Shown one piece after another: positions 7,061 to 12,989 of a DNA stretch of 12,989 nucleotides (positions are counted from its first letter, which is position 1; each line of letters starts with the position of its first letter). The notes beneath the pieces were generated by a model. That model made no database searches. It was not told the origin of the DNA and saw only the letters and a program-made list of their open reading frames with translations. The stretch comes from Clostridia bacterium (GTDB lineage: Bacteria; Bacillota_A; Clostridia; Oscillospirales; CAG-272): positions 1-12,989 of the forward strand of contig JAFUQY010000142.1 in assembly GCA_017472105.1 (NCBI GenBank), given 5' to 3'. The translations under genes and the position numbers were made by a program.

Positions 7061-7732
7061 TTATGCCATGTAGTCGCCGTTGTAGCTTACCAGAACAGCC
7101 TTGTCAACGCCTTCGGAAGCAGAAATCTTGTTCACGAAATCGGTATCGTTGGCATTGAGTCTGATTTCATATGTAACTTCGAGGTAGCCTCTTGCAACAG
7201 TCTTGGACTTGACGGCAAACTTCTTTACGGAAGCGGCGATCAGTTCGGCAGCCTTCTTTTCCGCAGCATCGTCAGCACATTCCACAACGAGAATGAAGTC
7301 GCATTCGGGAGTCTTCGCACGTACGAATACGAGGAGGATCAGACCGACGATGAGGGAGCCGATTACTGCGAGAGGATACATGCATGCACCGAGAACGATA
7401 CCGACGCCGACGGACCAGAAGAGGTAAACGATGTCAAGGGGATCCTTGATTGCGGCGCGGAAACGTACGATGGAGAGCGCACCGACCATACCGAGGGACA
7501 GAACGACGTTGGAAGTTACAGCGAGGATGATGAAGGTGGAAATCATGGTGAGCGCAACGAGAGAAACGCCGAAGGAACGGGAGAATACCACGCCCTGATA
7601 GGTCTTCTTATAGATGAAGTAAATGAACATACCCAGCGCATATGCGAGCACCAGGGAAATCAGCGTGTCCACAACGGAAAACTGAACGGTATTTTCCAGG
7701 AAGCTGTTCTTGAAGATGTCGTTGAAATTCAT
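7061..7732 (-). CDS. DUF4956 family membrane protein, partner of the VTC-domain polymerase
   Basis: A 223-residue protein. The N-terminal half has about four membrane segments (roughly 19-40, 54-73, 77-95 and 102-137), including the family hallmark GALSIVRFRAAIKDPLDIVYLFWSVGVG at about 84-111. The C-terminal 80 residues are soluble and alternate charged and hydrophobic residues as a small alpha/beta domain. Proteins of this family are very often encoded next to VTC-domain polyphosphate polymerases, as here, sometimes with CotH-type kinases. No biochemical role is established to my knowledge. A membrane anchor, channel or regulator for polyphosphate is an inference from context. ATG at 7732 has AAAGGA eight bases upstream. 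The gene lies 84 nt after the VTC gene, with a compound hairpin in the gap. Confidence 0.88.
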   Translation of the reverse strand: MNFNDIFKNSFLENTVQFSVVDTLISLVLAYALGMFIYFIYKKTYQGVVFSRSFGVSLVALTMISTFIILAVTSNVVLSLGMVGALSIVRFRAAIKDPLDIVYLFWSVGVGIVLGACMYPLAVIGSLIVGLILLVFVRAKTPECDFILVVECADDAAEKKAAELIAASVKKFAVKSKTVARGYLEVTYEIRLNANDTDFVNKISASEGVDKAVLVSYNGDYMA

Positions 7733-7760
7733 GTCAAATTTCCTTTCAGAATGTTTTTGT

Positions 7761-7810
7761 TATATTTATCTCCGGAGGTTCACGCTCGGACCGCCGGTTT
7801 GTTAAATATA
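7761..7810 (-). repeat. Compound inverted repeat between the VTC and DUF4956 genes
   Basis: Outer arms TATATTTA and TAAATATA (7761-7768 and 7803-7810) are perfect complements. Inner arms CCGGAGGT and ACCGCCGG (7772-7779 and 7790-7797) pair at seven of eight positions around a 10-nt loop. There is no U-run after it, so it is not a terminator. RNA processing or stability control between the two genes is possible. Confidence 0.6.
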
Positions 7811-7816
7811 CATTTC

Positions 7817-8497
7817 TCAGCCGAAGATGCGGCAGCGTTCGTACTTGGACAGGGACTGTCTGTCGCGGCTTACGGGGGCAATGACGTACTTGATAATTTC
7901 GGGAAGGAATCTGTCATACTTGACTTCAAGAACATCGGTGCCGAAGGTTGGGACAAGGGGATTCGGGTCAAAGAGATCGGTGGATGCAATGCCCGTGCGG
8001 ATGTCGCGGTCAATGGTGACTCTCACGTTTCCGGCGTCGTAGATGAAGGGATAGCGGGTGTATTCCACAAGGGTCTTGGGTCTGAGGGAATACCCTTTCA
8101 TCTGGGCATACAGTTCGGCAACAACGCCGCGGCCGTCATCGAGCATCCAGTCAATATCGCCGGCCTTGATCTTCTCGTACTCATCGCGGGTCAGCTTAGC
8201 CTGAAGCTTCTGTGTCAGCTCGCCGGACTTGACCTTTTTCTCAAGAGTGATGATCTTGTCACTGCCGTTATAGATCCGGATACGGAATTTGGCTCTGGGG
8301 TTGGAGCCTTCGATCTTTTCGCGAAGAGCTCTGTCCGCATAGTTGTCGAAATACAGACTGCGGATGACGTAGCAGCCGTCAGGTCCGGTATGAGGGTCCG
8401 GCTTCATGACTGCCGCAAGCCTTCTCTTCAAAAGCTCACAGTCACAGGCATTGATGTAGTATTTGTACTCGTGCCTGTATTTTGCTTCAGATACCAT
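7817..8497 (-). CDS. VTC-domain polyphosphate polymerase
   Basis: A 226-residue single-domain protein of the VTC family, which makes polyphosphate from ATP inside a beta-barrel tunnel lined by basic residues. Matching patterns are YRHEYKYYI (7-15), RSLYFDN (46-52), FRIRIYNG (71-78, two tunnel arginines), LEKKVKSG (85-92), EYTRYPF (145-151), RVTIDRDI (159-166), LEVKYD (190-195) and the C-terminal SLSKYERC (215-222). These cover the Arg, Lys and Glu positions needed in yeast Vtc4. There is no SPX domain and no membrane segment, so it is cytosolic and probably docks on the DUF4956 protein encoded next. ATG at 8497 has AGGAGG five bases upstream. A promoter predicted at 8652-8680 would give a leader of about 150 nt. 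Confidence 0.9.
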   Translation of the reverse strand: MVSEAKYRHEYKYYINACDCELLKRRLAAVMKPDPHTGPDGCYVIRSLYFDNYADRALREKIEGSNPRAKFRIRIYNGSDKIITLEKKVKSGELTQKLQAKLTRDEYEKIKAGDIDWMLDDGRGVVAELYAQMKGYSLRPKTLVEYTRYPFIYDAGNVRVTIDRDIRTGIASTDLFDPNPLVPTFGTDVLEVKYDRFLPEIIKYVIAPVSRDRQSLSKYERCRIFG

Positions 8498-8640
8498 TAC
8501 TTCCTCCTATGAGTTATTTCGTTCCGTAACACCTTATTATTTTACCCCATTTATATGAAAACGGTGTGAACGGCGGGTGATGAAACGATTAAATCATGTT
8601 GATTTTAAAGAGAAATCAGAAATACCTGGCGGCATTTTTG

Positions 8641-8659
8641 TTATTCAATATATTATACA
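8641..8659 (+). repeat. 19-bp inverted repeat, left arm
   Basis: TTATTCAATATATTATACA is the perfect reverse complement of 8773-8791. The arm covers the -10 and start site of the leftward promoter. The two arms enclose 113 bp. Confidence 0.9.
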
Positions 8660-8680
8660 TGTTTTTTTGGCGAAAATCAA
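8652..8680 (-). promoter_or_regulatory. Sigma-A-type promoter of the VTC/DUF4956 operon
   Basis: On the minus strand, -35 TTGATT (8680-8675) and -10 TATAAT (8657-8652) are 17 nt apart. The -10 and start region form the left arm of the 19-bp inverted repeat. The predicted start is about 8645. Confidence 0.7.
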
Positions 8681-8751
8681 TAGTTTTCCGAAAGGTTTTC
8701 ATCCCGCCGCACAACTTTCTGCCGGGTATGGCATCAATTTCCGAAAAACAC

Positions 8752-8780
8752 TTGAAATCCCTGCCGAAAGCGTGTATAAT
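8752..8780 (+). promoter_or_regulatory. Sigma-A-type promoter of ychF
   Basis: -35 TTGAAA (8752-8757) and -10 TATAAT (8775-8780) are 17 nt apart. The start site would be about 8787, giving a 57-nt leader. The -10 lies inside the right arm of the 19-bp inverted repeat. Confidence 0.85.
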
Positions 8781-8791
8781 ATATTGAATAA
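8773..8791 (+). repeat. 19-bp inverted repeat, right arm
   Basis: TGTATAATATATTGAATAA is the perfect reverse complement of 8641-8659. It contains the ychF -10 and the predicted start site. Confidence 0.9.
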
Positions 8792-8817
8792 ACATGAAGT
8801 TTTCTCTGAAAGGACAA

Positions 8818-8832
8818 GCCGGATTATCCGGC
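8818..8832 (+). other. Small hairpin in the ychF leader
   Basis: GCCGGA-TTA-TCCGGC forms a perfect 6-bp GC-rich stem with a 3-nt loop, ending 11 bases before the ychF ATG. It overlaps or borders the weak AGG ribosome site and may tune translation. Confidence 0.5.
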
Positions 8833-8843
8833 AGGTATCATAC

Positions 8844-9938
8844 ATGAAACTCGGCATCATCGGACTTCCCAATGTCGGCAAGAGCACCCTGTTCAACGCA
8901 CTGACCGGTGCGGGTGCTGCCAGCGCGAACTATCCCTTCTGCACCATCGACCCGAACGTGGGTGTGGTTCAGGTTCCCGACCAGCGTCTCGACAGACTGG
9001 CGGAGATGTACAATCCCACGCTCTACACCCCTGCAACCGTTGAATTTGTGGACATCGCGGGTCTGGTACGCGGCGCATCCAAGGGTGAAGGTCTGGGCAA
9101 CAAGTTCCTCTCCCACATCCGCGACGTTGACGCAGTGGTTCACGTGCTCCGCTGCTTCGAGGACGGCGATATCGTTCACGTGGACGGTTCCGTTGACCCG
9201 GCGCGCGACCTGGAAACGATCAACCTTGAGCTGATCTACTCCGACATCGAGCAGCTGGAAAAGCGCATCGACAAGACCGCGAAGCTCCTCAAGGGCGACA
9301 AGACTTTGCAGGGTCAGATGGATCTGTTCAACAAGATTCTCGACGCGCTGAACGAAGGCAAAACCGCGCGCAGCGTTGAACTCAGTGACGACGAACGCGA
9401 GCTTCTGGGAGACGTGAACCTTCTGACGCTCAAGCCGATCATCTACGTTGCAAACGTGAGCGAGGACGAAGCGTCCGGCGTTTCCGACGACAACATGATG
9501 TTCAAGAGCCTCAAGGCTGCGGCGGATCTCGAGGGTGCGGAAGTCATTCCCGTCTGTGCCGGCATCGAAGCGGAAATCGCAGAGCTGGACGCGGAAGAAA
9601 AGCAGGCGTTCCTCGAAGACCTCGGCATCGCGGAAAGCGGTCTCGACCGTCTCATCAAGGCAAGCTACACCCTGCTCGGCTACATCAGCTACCTGACCGC
9701 AGGCCCGAAGGAAGTACGCGCATGGACGATCGTGAACGGTACCCGCGCTCCGCAGGCTGCCGGCAAGATCCACAGCGACTTCGAACGCGGCTTCATCCGT
9801 GCGGAAATCGTGGCGTTTGACGATCTGATGGCATGCGGCTCCATGACTGCTGCGAAGGAAAAGGGTCTCGTCCGCTCCGAAGGCAAGGAATACGTGATCG
9901 CCGACGGTGACGTGGTTCTGTTCCGGTTCAATGTATAA
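8844..9938 (+). CDS. ychF: YchF/OLA1 family P-loop ATPase
   Basis: A 364-residue member of the Obg-related YchF family, a conserved ribosome-associated P-loop protein that prefers ATP to GTP. The P-loop GLPNVGKS is at 7-14 and G3 DIAG at 70-73. The usual guanine-specifying NKxD is replaced by NVSE at 204-207, the family feature behind ATP use. A helical insert spans about 130-200, and a C-terminal TGS domain (about 280-364) carries [17 protein letters not shown]. Length is standard and the N-terminus [15 protein letters not shown] matches the family exactly, fixing ATG 8844. The same frame stays open for 267 bases upstream, but that stretch is promoter and leader. The ribosome site is weak (AGG, eight bases away). 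The gene is a single transcription unit with its own promoter and terminator. Confidence 0.97.
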   Translation: MKLGIIGLPNVGKSTLFNALTGAGAASANYPFCTIDPNVGVVQVPDQRLDRLAEMYNPTLYTPATVEFVDIAGLVRGASKGEGLGNKFLSHIRDVDAVVHVLRCFEDGDIVHVDGSVDPARDLETINLELIYSDIEQLEKRIDKTAKLLKGDKTLQGQMDLFNKILDALNEGKTARSVELSDDERELLGDVNLLTLKPIIYVANVSEDEASGVSDDNMMFKSLKAAADLEGAEVIPVCAGIEAEIAELDAEEKQAFLEDLGIAESGLDRLIKASYTLLGYISYLTAGPKEVRAWTIVNGTRAPQAAGKIHSDFERGFIRAEIVAFDDLMACGSMTAAKEKGLVRSEGKEYVIADGDVVLFRFNV

Positions 9939-9949
9939 GTGAATACAGC

Positions 9950-9983
9950 AAAAGCCTGTGACTTCAATGCCGCAGGCTTTTTT
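9950..9983 (+). terminator. Intrinsic terminator of ychF, probably bidirectional
   Basis: AAAAGCCTGTG (9950-9960) pairs with CGCAGGCTTTT (9971-9981) over 11 bp with one G-U, followed by a run of six T. On the minus strand the same stem is followed by four T and would serve the converging membrane protein gene that stops at 9992. Confidence 0.88.
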
Positions 9984-9991
9984 GTGTTGAT

Positions 9992-10312
9992 TCAGTTTTC
10001 CTTTGCGGTCTCTTTCGTGCAGATCAGTCCCATAAGAACGAAGTACAGGCAGAAAACAATCCCGATGCCCCATTCCTTCACGATCTGTCCGGTTTCCTGC
10101 ATGCCCATGTATATCAGCCATGCACCGACCGCGATACCGAAAATACAGCCCCAGCGTCTGCCGGATATCATAAGCACCGCCGCAAGAAGCAGCATTGCCG
10201 TCATCAGCCACGCAGACCAATCGATTGCACCGAATCCGCCGAAAATGCCGAGCAGTCCATAAAACAGAACAGCAGCCGCGGCAGGTATGCAGTATAATAC
10301 TTTTTTCGTCAT
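9992..10312 (-). CDS. Small four-pass membrane protein of unknown function
   Basis: A 106-residue protein with four hydrophobic segments (about 4-26, 31-52, 54-74 and 80-99) separated by short polar turns, ending in the charged tail CTKETAKEN. I do not recognise a family. The chosen start is ATG 10312, with AAGGAG six bases upstream; the neighbouring ATG at 10315 is also possible. A longer frame from 10339 would overlap the acetyltransferase gene and has no ribosome site. It is the last gene of the URO-D, acetyltransferase, membrane protein operon (20 nt after the acetyltransferase stop) and is followed by the shared terminator. Confidence 0.75.
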   Translation of the reverse strand: MTKKVLYCIPAAAAVLFYGLLGIFGGFGAIDWSAWLMTAMLLLAAVLMISGRRWGCIFGIAVGAWLIYMGMQETGQIVKEWGIGIVFCLYFVLMGLICTKETAKEN

Positions 10313-10332
10313 CATGATCTCCTTCTTCTCCG

Positions 10333-10920
10333 TCAGCACGGTCCGTATAGTTCCACATATTCCTGTTTCAATATCGCGCAGGTGCCGACGGTGACGTACT
10401 TCCCTTTCACGAACATGGAGTCCCGTGCGATGCCTTCGAAGCGCATGCCGACCTTTTCCATGACGCGGCGGCTCCGGCTGTTGTCAACCATGTAGCGCGC
10501 TTCAATCCGGTGCAGGCGCAGTTCATGGAAACCGAAGTGCAGAACAGCGCGGACTGCCTCGGGCGCAATGCCGTATCCCCAGAAACCGGGATTGAGCACA
10601 TATCCGATCTCCGCGGCGTTGTGATCCCAGTGGAACCTCGTAAACCCGCAGGTTCCGATCATTTTGTCCGTATTCCGCCACACAATCGCCCAGTCGTAGA
10701 AATCCCCGGCGCGGTAGCGTGACTGGAGATAGGAGAGGTATTTGTAGGTATAGGATTCCGTTTTGTGCGGTTCCCAGAGAAGGTACTCGGTCACGTCTTC
10801 ACTGCACGCGTACTCGAACATGTCGAGGCTGTCGCGTCTGAGCATCCGGCGCAGTGTCAGTCTCGGCGTCTCAATCACCGGCGGATCGCGGAATATTCTT
10901 GTAATTTCGTCCCGGGTCAT
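10333..10920 (-). CDS. GNAT-family N-acetyltransferase (RimJ/RimL type)
   Basis: A 195-residue acetyl-CoA dependent transferase of the Acetyltransf_3 group, which acetylates protein N-termini or small amines. Family marks are the opening IETPRLTLRRM (16-26), the central strand IGTCGFTRFHWDHNAAEIGYVLNP (88-111), the acetyl-CoA loop PGFWGYGIAPEAV (111-123) and the C-terminal NSRSRRVMEKVGMRFEGI (147-164). The start at 10920 comes one base after the stop of the URO-D gene and fits the family N-terminus, so translation is probably coupled. The Shine-Dalgarno is weak, consistent with that coupling. The substrate cannot be inferred. Confidence 0.92.
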   Translation of the reverse strand: MTRDEITRIFRDPPVIETPRLTLRRMLRRDSLDMFEYACSEDVTEYLLWEPHKTESYTYKYLSYLQSRYRAGDFYDWAIVWRNTDKMIGTCGFTRFHWDHNAAEIGYVLNPGFWGYGIAPEAVRAVLHFGFHELRLHRIEARYMVDNSRSRRVMEKVGMRFEGIARDSMFVKGKYVTVGTCAILKQEYVELYGPC

Positions 10921-10921
10921 A

Positions 10922-12037
10922 TCAGAACATCTTTCTGAACTGCTCGCAGTAATACTGCACGTTCTCCCATTTTGTTTCCGGCGGCAGTCTGTGGTCGGGA
11001 CACGGAATGAATCCGCCCAGCTCGATCAGGGGCTTGAGACGCTCCAGTTCTTTGTCGATTTCCGCGTAGTCGAGCGCGAACACTCTCTTGTCCATGCCGC
11101 CGATGCCGCGGAGGGACTTGCCGTACTTCTCACGCCACGGTGCAATGGACGCATTCCACGTACCGACTTCGATCGGGAACATGGTGTTGACGCCGTTTTC
11201 CAGCCATACGGGCACGAGCTTGTCGATGCATCCGTCGCAGTCGAGGGAGACGATGTCACAGCCGTATTCGCGGAGAAGGTCGGTCGTTTTCTTATACCAC
11301 GGTCCGACGTATTCCGCGAAGACTTCGGGGGACACCAGCGGGCCGTTCTTGAAGCAGATATCCTCCCAGTAGTGTGCAAAATCGGGACGGATGCCGAGCT
11401 CGAGAATCATTTTTGTGTTCTGATAGCTCGTCTCTCCCAGGGTTGCGATGATTTCCGCGTACAGCTCCTCGTCGTCGGCGTACAGGTATGCGAGATTTTC
11501 CACGCCGAGCATGTCGCGCACCTTGCCGTAGTAACTGCCGACGTGAATGCCGAAGGGAACGTCGTACTCGTCCTGACGCGCCGCAATCCGGCGGATTCTG
11601 TCGGCATTGACGCGTTCGGGCTTCCATGTCAGGCGGTGCTTGTAGTCGCGCTCCCATGCGTCCCGGTCGGTCAGAAGCGTTCCCACCGTCATCGGAATGG
11701 AGGTCGCGCCCCGTCTCGCCTTCTCGATCAGACCCATGCCGCTCTGGTAGATGTAGCTGCCGTCCGGGTATTCCTCGAGAATTTTGTATTCAAATCCCGG
11801 AAACAGATCGTGTGCCGCGCCGACCTGACAGCAGTGTCCGTAGTCAAAGCCGAGCCGCTTGTTCATCTGCATGTCGATGGCGTTGCCGTCACCGTAGCCG
11901 CGGCGTTCTTCTTCCGTGATGTGTCCTTCCGCGAGCCATTTGTCAAGGAGTTCGCTCCAGTATCCGAAATGCACCACCGGCATCCGGTCGTATTTCTCAT
12001 AATGCAGAACCGCGCGGGTCCGTTCTCTGTTGTTCAT
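10922..12037 (-). CDS. URO-D superfamily protein (not classical HemE)
   Basis: A 371-residue protein of the uroporphyrinogen decarboxylase fold. The superfamily includes HemE and cobalamin- or CoM-linked methyltransferases such as MtaA. Recognisable blocks are NNRERTRAVL (2-11), the central SLDCDGCIDKLVPVWLENG (264-282), PIEVGTW (288-294) and the C-terminal FIPCPDHRLPPETKWENV (343-360). It lacks the HemE N-terminal arginine pattern and sits with no heme genes, so decarboxylase activity is unlikely. The H-x-C zinc motif of MtaA-type methyltransferases is replaced by D-C-D (266-268), while C346 and H349 could still bind metal. The start is ATG 12037 with GGAGG six bases upstream; the longer frame begins inside the -35. 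It is the first gene of a three-gene operon. The substrate is unknown. Confidence 0.88.
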   Translation of the reverse strand: MNNRERTRAVLHYEKYDRMPVVHFGYWSELLDKWLAEGHITEEERRGYGDGNAIDMQMNKRLGFDYGHCCQVGAAHDLFPGFEYKILEEYPDGSYIYQSGMGLIEKARRGATSIPMTVGTLLTDRDAWERDYKHRLTWKPERVNADRIRRIAARQDEYDVPFGIHVGSYYGKVRDMLGVENLAYLYADDEELYAEIIATLGETSYQNTKMILELGIRPDFAHYWEDICFKNGPLVSPEVFAEYVGPWYKKTTDLLREYGCDIVSLDCDGCIDKLVPVWLENGVNTMFPIEVGTWNASIAPWREKYGKSLRGIGGMDKRVFALDYAEIDKELERLKPLIELGGFIPCPDHRLPPETKWENVQYYCEQFRKMF

Positions 12038-12065
12038 TGTGCTCCTCCGATGCTGTTTTTCTTTC

Positions 12066-12094
12066 ATTATAGTATATTTTCCACAGCTTTTCAA
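12066..12094 (-). promoter_or_regulatory. Sigma-A-type promoter of the URO-D/GNAT/membrane protein operon
   Basis: On the minus strand, -35 TTGAAA (12094-12089) and -10 TATAAT (12071-12066) are 17 nt apart. The start site is about 12059, giving a short leader of about 22 nt before the ATG at 12037. Confidence 0.85.
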
Positions 12095-12186
12095 TATCTT
12101 CCCGGGATATTTTTTACTGTATTTTCAGATTTCCTCCGTCAGCGGCAAAATTTCGCATAATTTCAACAGTGTTTACAATTGAGAGG

Positions 12187-12215
12187 TTGCTTTCCGAACG
12201 ATTTTGTGATACACT
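12187..12215 (+). promoter_or_regulatory. Candidate promoter of the right-edge membrane protein gene
   Basis: TTGCTT (12187-12192), 17 nt, then TACACT (12210-12215), preceded by TGA to give an extended -10. The octamer GATACACT also resembles the sigma-E -10 (CATACANT), but no matching sigma-E -35 is visible. The two readings cannot be separated by eye. Confidence 0.45.
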
Positions 12216-12239
12216 GTATTGTACGCGAATGTTTCCGGC

Positions 12240-12279
12240 GTCTCCCGCATAGGATGGATCAAAAACCATTCCGGGAGGC
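12240..12279 (+). other. Possible leader hairpin covering the ribosome site
   Basis: GTCTCCCG (12240-12247) can pair with CGGGAGGC (12272-12279) over 8 bp with one G-U. ATGG/CCAT in the loop could extend it. The 3' arm is the Shine-Dalgarno of the gene starting at 12285. Confidence 0.4.
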
Positions 12280-12284
12280 TGACC

Positions 12285-12848
12285 ATGAACGGTGCTCAAA
12301 CCTATCTCGAACACATGCGGCACAACGCGGTGCGGCGTACGGCAGTTCTCTTCATGCTGTACACGCTGACCTCGTCCCTGTTCTGCGGACTGGCTTATTC
12401 CGTCTTCCTTCAGTGGAGCACCGGAACTGTCTGGCGGATCACGCCTTACACGGGCAGCGGATTTGTCTCGGCAGTTCTGTCGCAGTCGTGGACGGTACTC
12501 TTTCTCGCCGTGCGGTTTCTTGCCGCGTTCACGGTGTTTTCCCGCGGTGTTTCCGTTCTCTTTGCGGCTCTGCGCGGTGCGGGACTCGGATGTGCGGCGG
12601 CTTTCATCGCACGGGGACTCTTGAATCTCCCGTCCGGCGGATGGATGTACGCAAATCTCGCGTCGGCTCTGGCACTGCTGTTCTACTGCGCACTCGCGGA
12701 TGTGTACGCCGACGGATTTCTCACCCTCTCCGGGATGCACGAAAGACGGATGCGCGCTTCCCTTTTCACGGAATTTCTGAAGCTGACCGGTGTTTTGTCG
12801 GGAGTGATTCTGCTCTCCGGCATTGTATCGGCGATTCTCATCTCATAA
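12285..12848 (+). CDS. Integral membrane protein, possibly SpoIIM-like
   Basis: A 187-residue protein with about five hydrophobic segments (roughly 19-42, 69-87, 90-111, 121-139 and 164-186). A short basic N-terminus (MRHNAVRR) and a basic loop before the last segment (MHERRMRASLF) suggest a cytoplasmic N-terminus. Length, topology and the small-residue stretch RGAGLGCAAAFIARG recall stage II sporulation protein M. I cannot align it with confidence and leave it unnamed. ATG 12285 has GGGAGG six bases upstream; the longer frame from TTG 12219 starts next to the -10. The next gene follows after 22 nt, so they are probably co-transcribed. Confidence 0.8.
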   Translation: MNGAQTYLEHMRHNAVRRTAVLFMLYTLTSSLFCGLAYSVFLQWSTGTVWRITPYTGSGFVSAVLSQSWTVLFLAVRFLAAFTVFSRGVSVLFAALRGAGLGCAAAFIARGLLNLPSGGWMYANLASALALLFYCALADVYADGFLTLSGMHERRMRASLFTEFLKLTGVLSGVILLSGIVSAILIS

Positions 12849-12870
12849 ACAACAAAAGGCAGACAAAATT

Positions 12871-12989
12871 ATGGCAAACTACGATCCCAACGAACGACGC
12901 GGCAAATCCCTCGACGAAATCGAGGCGGAGGAGCTGGCGGAAAAGAAAAAGAAATTCAATCTCTTCGACAAGTTCGCACCGAAGGAAAG
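12871..12989 (+). CDS. N-terminal fragment of a charged protein, cut by the right edge
   Basis: An open frame from ATG 12871 gives 39 codons without a stop before the window ends. The visible part is strongly charged and predicted helical (DEIEAEELAEKKKKFNLFDKF), with no signal peptide or membrane segment. A weak AAAAGG lies about ten bases upstream. It follows the membrane protein by 22 nt on the same strand and is likely in its operon. No family can be assigned from this fragment. Confidence 0.6.
   Translation, partial: MANYDPNERRGKSLDEIEAEELAEKKKKFNLFDKFAPKE

Larger units (their letters stand above)
8498..8843. other. 346-bp divergent intergenic region between VTC and ychF
   Basis: This gap is AT-rich compared with its neighbours. 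It holds two divergent sigma-A-type promoters whose -10 regions lie in the two arms of a 19-bp inverted repeat (8641-8659 and 8773-8791). It also has a small TGATTT/AAATCA dyad at 8600-8618 and a leader hairpin at 8818-8832. I see no convincing gene in it; short frames on either strand lack a ribosome site and any family pattern. Confidence 0.7.

Noticed and set aside
8641..8791. MITE or other miniature mobile element bounded by the 19-bp inverted repeats
   Set aside because: The bases flanking the arms show no direct target duplication. The arms coincide with promoter -10 regions, so a regulatory reading fits better.
8577..8843. N-terminal extension of YchF in the same frame
   Set aside because: YchF proteins begin [14 protein letters not shown]. 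The upstream stretch holds the promoter and inverted repeat, so it is not coding.
10313..10339. Longer start (10339) for the small four-pass membrane protein
   Set aside because: It would overlap the acetyltransferase stop and has no ribosome site. AAGGAG precedes ATG 10312.
8838..10358. A 506-codon minus-strand open frame opposite ychF
   Set aside because: It mirrors the codon structure of ychF, crosses the ychF terminator and overlaps the end of the acetyltransferase and the small membrane gene. It has no plausible start or motif.
12038..12094. N-terminal extension of the URO-D protein from TTG 12094
   Set aside because: That TTG is part of the -35 TTGAAA and the frame runs through the -10. 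ATG 12037 has GGAGG at the right distance.
12219..12284. Longer start (TTG 12219) for the right-edge membrane protein
   Set aside because: It begins four bases after the -10. ATG 12285 has a good GGGAGG and begins the membrane protein pattern.
1..12989. tRNA, rRNA, CRISPR arrays, transposases, integrases
   Set aside because: I looked for cloverleaf-like dyads, regularly spaced repeats and recombinase patterns by eye and saw none. A weak or divergent RNA gene could have been missed without a covariance search.

Overview
The window comes from a moderately GC-rich, endospore-forming Firmicute, most likely a Clostridia/Oscillospirales-type gut anaerobe. The grounds are a SpoVAF/GerA-family spore protein behind a sigma-G-like promoter, a MarR plus MdlB-type ABC exporter operon, a VTC-domain polyphosphate polymerase next to a DUF4956 membrane protein, a non-HemE URO-D family protein, strong GGAGG ribosome sites and AT-rich promoters in a GC-rich background. 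The lineage is an inference from gene content only.

Layout. The left two thirds is almost entirely minus strand. Read in the direction of transcription (right to left) it runs: VTC-domain polyphosphate polymerase (8497-7817), DUF4956 membrane protein (7732-7061), OmpR-type response regulator (6967-6272), sensor histidine kinase (6206-4689), THUMP/RlmL-type RNA methyltransferase (4687-3551, one base after the kinase), SpoVAF-like protein (3493-2066), MarR regulator (1847-1347), and an ABC transporter half-subunit (from 1350, running off the left edge). The plus-strand YchF ATPase (8844-9938) diverges from the VTC gene. It converges on a three-gene minus-strand operon of URO-D family protein, GNAT acetyltransferase and small membrane protein (12037-9992). 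At the right edge a plus-strand pair begins: a membrane protein (12285-12848) and a truncated charged protein (from 12871).

How the parts work together. MarR probably represses its own operon with the exporter: a consensus promoter (TTGACT, 17 nt, TATAAT) has a TTAGT/ACTAA dyad at its start site. VTC and DUF4956 form a two-gene unit, probably for membrane-linked polyphosphate metabolism. The two-component pair is joined to an RNA methyltransferase gene by near-overlap.

Two regulatory arrangements stand out. First, the terminator after the methyltransferase gene contains both a sigma-G-like promoter and the Shine-Dalgarno of the spore gene, so one hairpin could end vegetative transcription while a forespore transcript starts inside its loop with a free ribosome site. 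Second, the VTC/YchF intergenic region carries a perfect 19-bp inverted repeat. Each arm contains the -10 of one of two divergent, almost mirror-image promoters. This could be a shared operator pair or an invertible promoter segment.

No tRNA, rRNA, CRISPR array, transposase or integrase was seen.
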